NCBI GenBank assembly: GCA_000507305.1
Contig: DF239819.1
Location: 6,356-70,355 of the forward strand
Direction of reading: 5' to 3'
Length of the DNA: 64,000 nt
From: Breviolum minutum Mf 1.05b.01
Taxonomy: Eukaryota > Sar > Dinophyceae > Suessiales > Symbiodiniaceae
The notes below the pieces were generated by a model that was given only the letters and a program-made list of their open reading frames with translations, had not been told where the DNA came from and did not search any database. This document shows, piece after piece, positions 61,152 through 64,000 of this stretch. The translations under genes were made by a program, and so were the position numbers. Position 1 is the first letter of the stretch; each line of letters begins with the position of its first letter.

Positions 61152-62503
61152 CTAGGCATTCAGAATTTCGGCCAACTCCTCATCTTCCAAATATCCGGCC
61201 TGGCGAGGTAAAGGCCAAAGATCCGTTCAGAAAGGACCTCAATCTGAAGTGATTTTTCTATGGGAAGGTCCCAGAATTAGGAAAAAAATGGAAAAAAACC
61301 TTATAAAAAAAGTACTAGTAGCAGAGTCAAAACTTCAGCGTTTTGCAGGTTCAGATTCAACAGGGTTTGGTAAGGTCAATGATCCCTTCATACGAAAGAT
61401 CAAATACTGTAAATCTTCTGCAAAAACCTGGAGGAAAGGGGCTCCAAAACAAACCTTTTGATCACCTGTCTAAGGGCTCAAAGGTCAAATGATCCCTCTT
61501 TTCAGCAGGGATTTCTACATTGTAGTCGAAACATGGCAATGGAAATCCCTTGTGAATTGGAGCCCTTCTAAGTGAATCCGTCTCCCACGGATTCAAAACC
61601 TCCTCATCATCCACCATCTGCGAAAAGCCACGGAAATCTACGCCACGGGTAGGGTCACAACCCACCTCTGAACATATCATCACATACTCCTGGCGGAACG
61701 TCTGGCAAACATCAAGGGAATTCAGCAAACCAAATGGAAGGTACAAAGAAGTTTTCCAGGAAAAACACCGAGCATATGAAGTCAGGAATTGAGACCTAAT
61801 ACGCTGTAGCGCATACCTTCTTTATATATGTATGGTAATGTGTTCCAATGAGCATTGCAAGCTATTTATGTACCCCCCCAACACACCCCAGGTGTAGGTG
61901 TGGAACCCAAAAAAAAAAACAACCAAACTTCTGCCAACGTTCCCACCAAAGCAACCAACTTGACCCAACAAAATGGAGGAGGGTTGGTTGAAACTTCTCC
62001 TGGTTCCATTCAGAGTCATTCCCTTCGAAACCCATCTCCGCTGCAAAGTTCTTCAGCTCGGTACTGTAGAGAAAGCCATCGCCATCCGCGTCCTCAAAAA
62101 CGGGGTTGGGAACGACGCGACGGGTTTCCCAGGGGAGTTTTACTGGTTGTTCCCAACGAAGATTGGGAGGTGGTTTTATTGTTAATTGTTGTTGCCTTTT
62201 TTGCGGGGAGATGTCATGTTTTTTTGGGGGGAAACTTCTTTGGGGTATAGTGATGTCCATCATCCGAAAGTATCGAAATTCCAAACCAAAATTCAATATT
62301 CAATCCAAAATATCGCTACCTTTTCCTATTCGCAACATGCTGCCTTTCCATGTTTTAGCTATGTTTTAGATCCATGTCTCATCCCTCACTACCCCAACGA
62401 ATTTCAACAAAAAAAACAAAAAACGCCGAGCATCAAAGCGTTGAAACAAATCCGTCTTCATGGCATTCCGCGACAAGGCCGTGGATCCTTCACCCGCAGC
62501 CAT
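61152..62503 (-). CDS. Small EF-hand protein (99 aa, four exons)
   Basis: Exons 62503-62435, 62092-62000, 61689-61600 and 61199-61152 total 300 bp in phase 0 throughout. It starts MAAGEGSTALSRNAMKTDLF, continues FQRFDADGDGFLYSTELK (a canonical EF-hand loop, D-A-D-G-D-G-F-L-Y-S-T-E), then a degenerate second unit (EYVMICSEVGCDPTRGVDF, GFSQMVDDEE), and ends AGYLEDEELAEILNA with TAG. This is a calcium-binding/sensor type common in dinoflagellates; partner unknown. Intron 1 has donor TTT|GATGCT and intron 2 CAG|GAGAAG, both GA-AG; intron 3 is GT (GAG|GTTTTG) or GA two codons earlier. A GC donor for intron 1 would insert an extra Asp and break the loop spacing, so GA is favoured. Confidence 0.87.
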
Positions 62504-63368
62504 GGCTTCAAGCTCCTTTCATCGGAAGGAATGGGTTGGTTCACAAAATGACCGAATATTCTCCCCAAAATTGGACCATTTCAAAAGGAAATGAATCATC
62601 TTCCACCCACTATTTTTCAGGGGATAGATGTTAGTTTTACAGGGGAGTACAAGCCCGAAACTGGCGATTGCTGGAGATTCTCCCCATTTTCAATAGGACA
62701 TCTTCATTCATGGTGGATTTTCCAGCTAGCCATGTTAGTTTTCTGGGAGTGCAAATCTCGCAGAGTTGTGTGAGAAGTCCAGGTGCCTTTTTGATGCCAT
62801 GTGGATATGATCAAACTGTCAGTGCCTGCCATACTTCTTTTTTAAAGGCGTTTGGTATTAGTTTTGGGGAAGGGAGAGTCAATGATTTTGGTTCATAATC
62901 CCCAAATAAGCAACGGTAGTCATTTCACTTCCCCCAAACAAGTGACCCAAACATCAAAACCACCAAATTGTTAAATGTTCCACGTTTTCCACATGCTCCA
63001 TGTATTTGAGGTTCAGTTTGTCCAGCCACGTCCAGTGTTTTTTTGGGTCGAATGGAAATCTTCAAACTTCAGTCAGTCCTTGACTGCTGACTGATCCCCA
63101 CCAATACCGCGCCACAATCGCTGACGAACATCCTATACAGTGATGGATGGTGTCAAGCAGTCCCCCGAGTCATGGGCAGTTTCCAGTTGAGAAAGCCTTC
63201 ATCCCAAACAAGAAGCGTTCCATTGAAGTGGAAACATGAAGAGCCTTGAGATCCTTCATGAACCCAACACTCCAAAATTACCAAAGTTGGTTTACTAGTG
63301 ATTTGATTCATGTATAACTCAAGTCTATCAACTATAATTTGTTCCTGTAAGATTGGTGTTTTTCCTAC

Positions 63369-63518
63369 CTCCTCTTTCTGAAATGATGTTTCTTGTACGG
63401 CTGTTGGTGTTTCTTCCATCATCCCCTTCGGGGCCGCGGCTTGTGCCTCCGGGATGGCCTGCGCGGCCGAGGAGATTTCATCGGCGGTGTCTTTGGTCTC
63501 GGCTAAGGATTTCATGTC
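63369..63518 (-). CDS. Single coding exon, unidentified
   Basis: A 50-codon phase-0 exon with acceptor CCCGAG|GAC and donor GAGGAG|GTAGG. It reads DMKSLAETKDTADEISSAAQ then AIPEAQAAAPKGMMEETPTA and ends QETSFQKEE. Ala/Glu-rich, GC-rich and biased at third positions, unlike its surroundings. Probably the 3' part of the gene upstream of the EF-hand gene. A weaker possible exon of the same gene (APTFIDISQIIAGK) lies near 63875-63825. Confidence 0.5.
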
Positions 63519-64000
63519 CTCGGGGTGGTCGGCAAAGAGTGGGAAATGGTTCGAAAGTGGCAAAAAAATACCCTCCTTAAAACTAATGATGAACATTTAC
63601 ACTGTGAAAATATAGATCCAACAACTCCAATGGTGGTTTCAAAATCTATATGCTATATACCCTCCATAAAACTAAGCAAAAACCCGTGTAAATACGCCGA
63701 AACCACAGAAGGAAAGTAATGAGTCTCCCAACCACCATTTGTTTAGGGGCTTTTGCTGTTTTCTCTTCGGTTTTTTACTGTTTGGAGATTTTGGTGAGCT
63801 AAAAGCAACAGTCTCAACCCTTTCCAGCAATGATTTGAGAGATGTCGATGAAAGTGGGTGCAGGGGGAGGTAAAGAACATAGACGGAACCAATTACAATT
63901 GGAAGGTCAGAAGGTATGCTTGCCAGTATCAGTCAACCCTACAAATCTACCCTATGAAAACTTCGTGTAAAGCTTTTTGTTGGCGAAATCAACATGTGTT

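Overview
This looks like nuclear DNA of a dinoflagellate, most plausibly a Symbiodiniaceae or other Suessiales relative. The reasons are: genes split into very short exons (about 18-150 bp); acceptors almost always of the form AG|G; many donors that are GC or GA instead of GT; a BspA-type leucine-rich-repeat gene with a ubiquitin-like head, as is common in these genomes; and dense short inverted-repeat elements in introns. Base composition is AT-leaning with GC-richer islands at exons. Every gene I can support lies on the minus strand, matching the long unidirectional gene blocks known in dinoflagellates. No bacterial, organellar or viral gene set is present, and I saw no tRNA, rRNA or CRISPR.

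Layout in transcription order (high to low coordinates). (1) 63.5 kb: one isolated exon. (2) 62503-61152: a complete four-exon EF-hand protein of 99 aa, with at least two GA-AG introns. (3) 59-47 kb: scattered strongly coding minus-strand exons of one or more unidentified genes, a nine-copy 20-bp tandem repeat and a long GT/CA microsatellite. (4) 46.2-45.8 kb: an uninterrupted coding block that looks retroelement-derived. (5) 43493-40755: an unidentified gene of at least five exons. (6) 39918-1385: a single gene of about 31 exons over 38.5 kb, encoding an HBS1-like translational GTPase of about 545 aa, the Dom34/Pelota partner in ribosome rescue. I reassembled it by hand. G1, G2, G3 and G4, the domain II and III strands and the C-terminus all appear in order, with matching intron phases at nearly every junction.

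The introns of the HBS1-like gene are themselves occupied. The 10.3-kb intron that splits the P-loop holds at least six phase-compatible exons of another same-strand gene (34840-27559). The 5.6-kb intron in domain II holds two coding-like segments. The 2.9-kb intron in domain III holds the intact intronless BspA/LRR gene (4120-3047). Other introns carry short terminal-inverted-repeat elements of at least six families, some ending exactly at or next to a splice site; these are introner-like.

Exon boundaries come from reading frame, splice dinucleotides and remembered family motifs, not from transcripts. Most six-frame ORFs here, including several over 120 codons, are chance or antisense and were not annotated.
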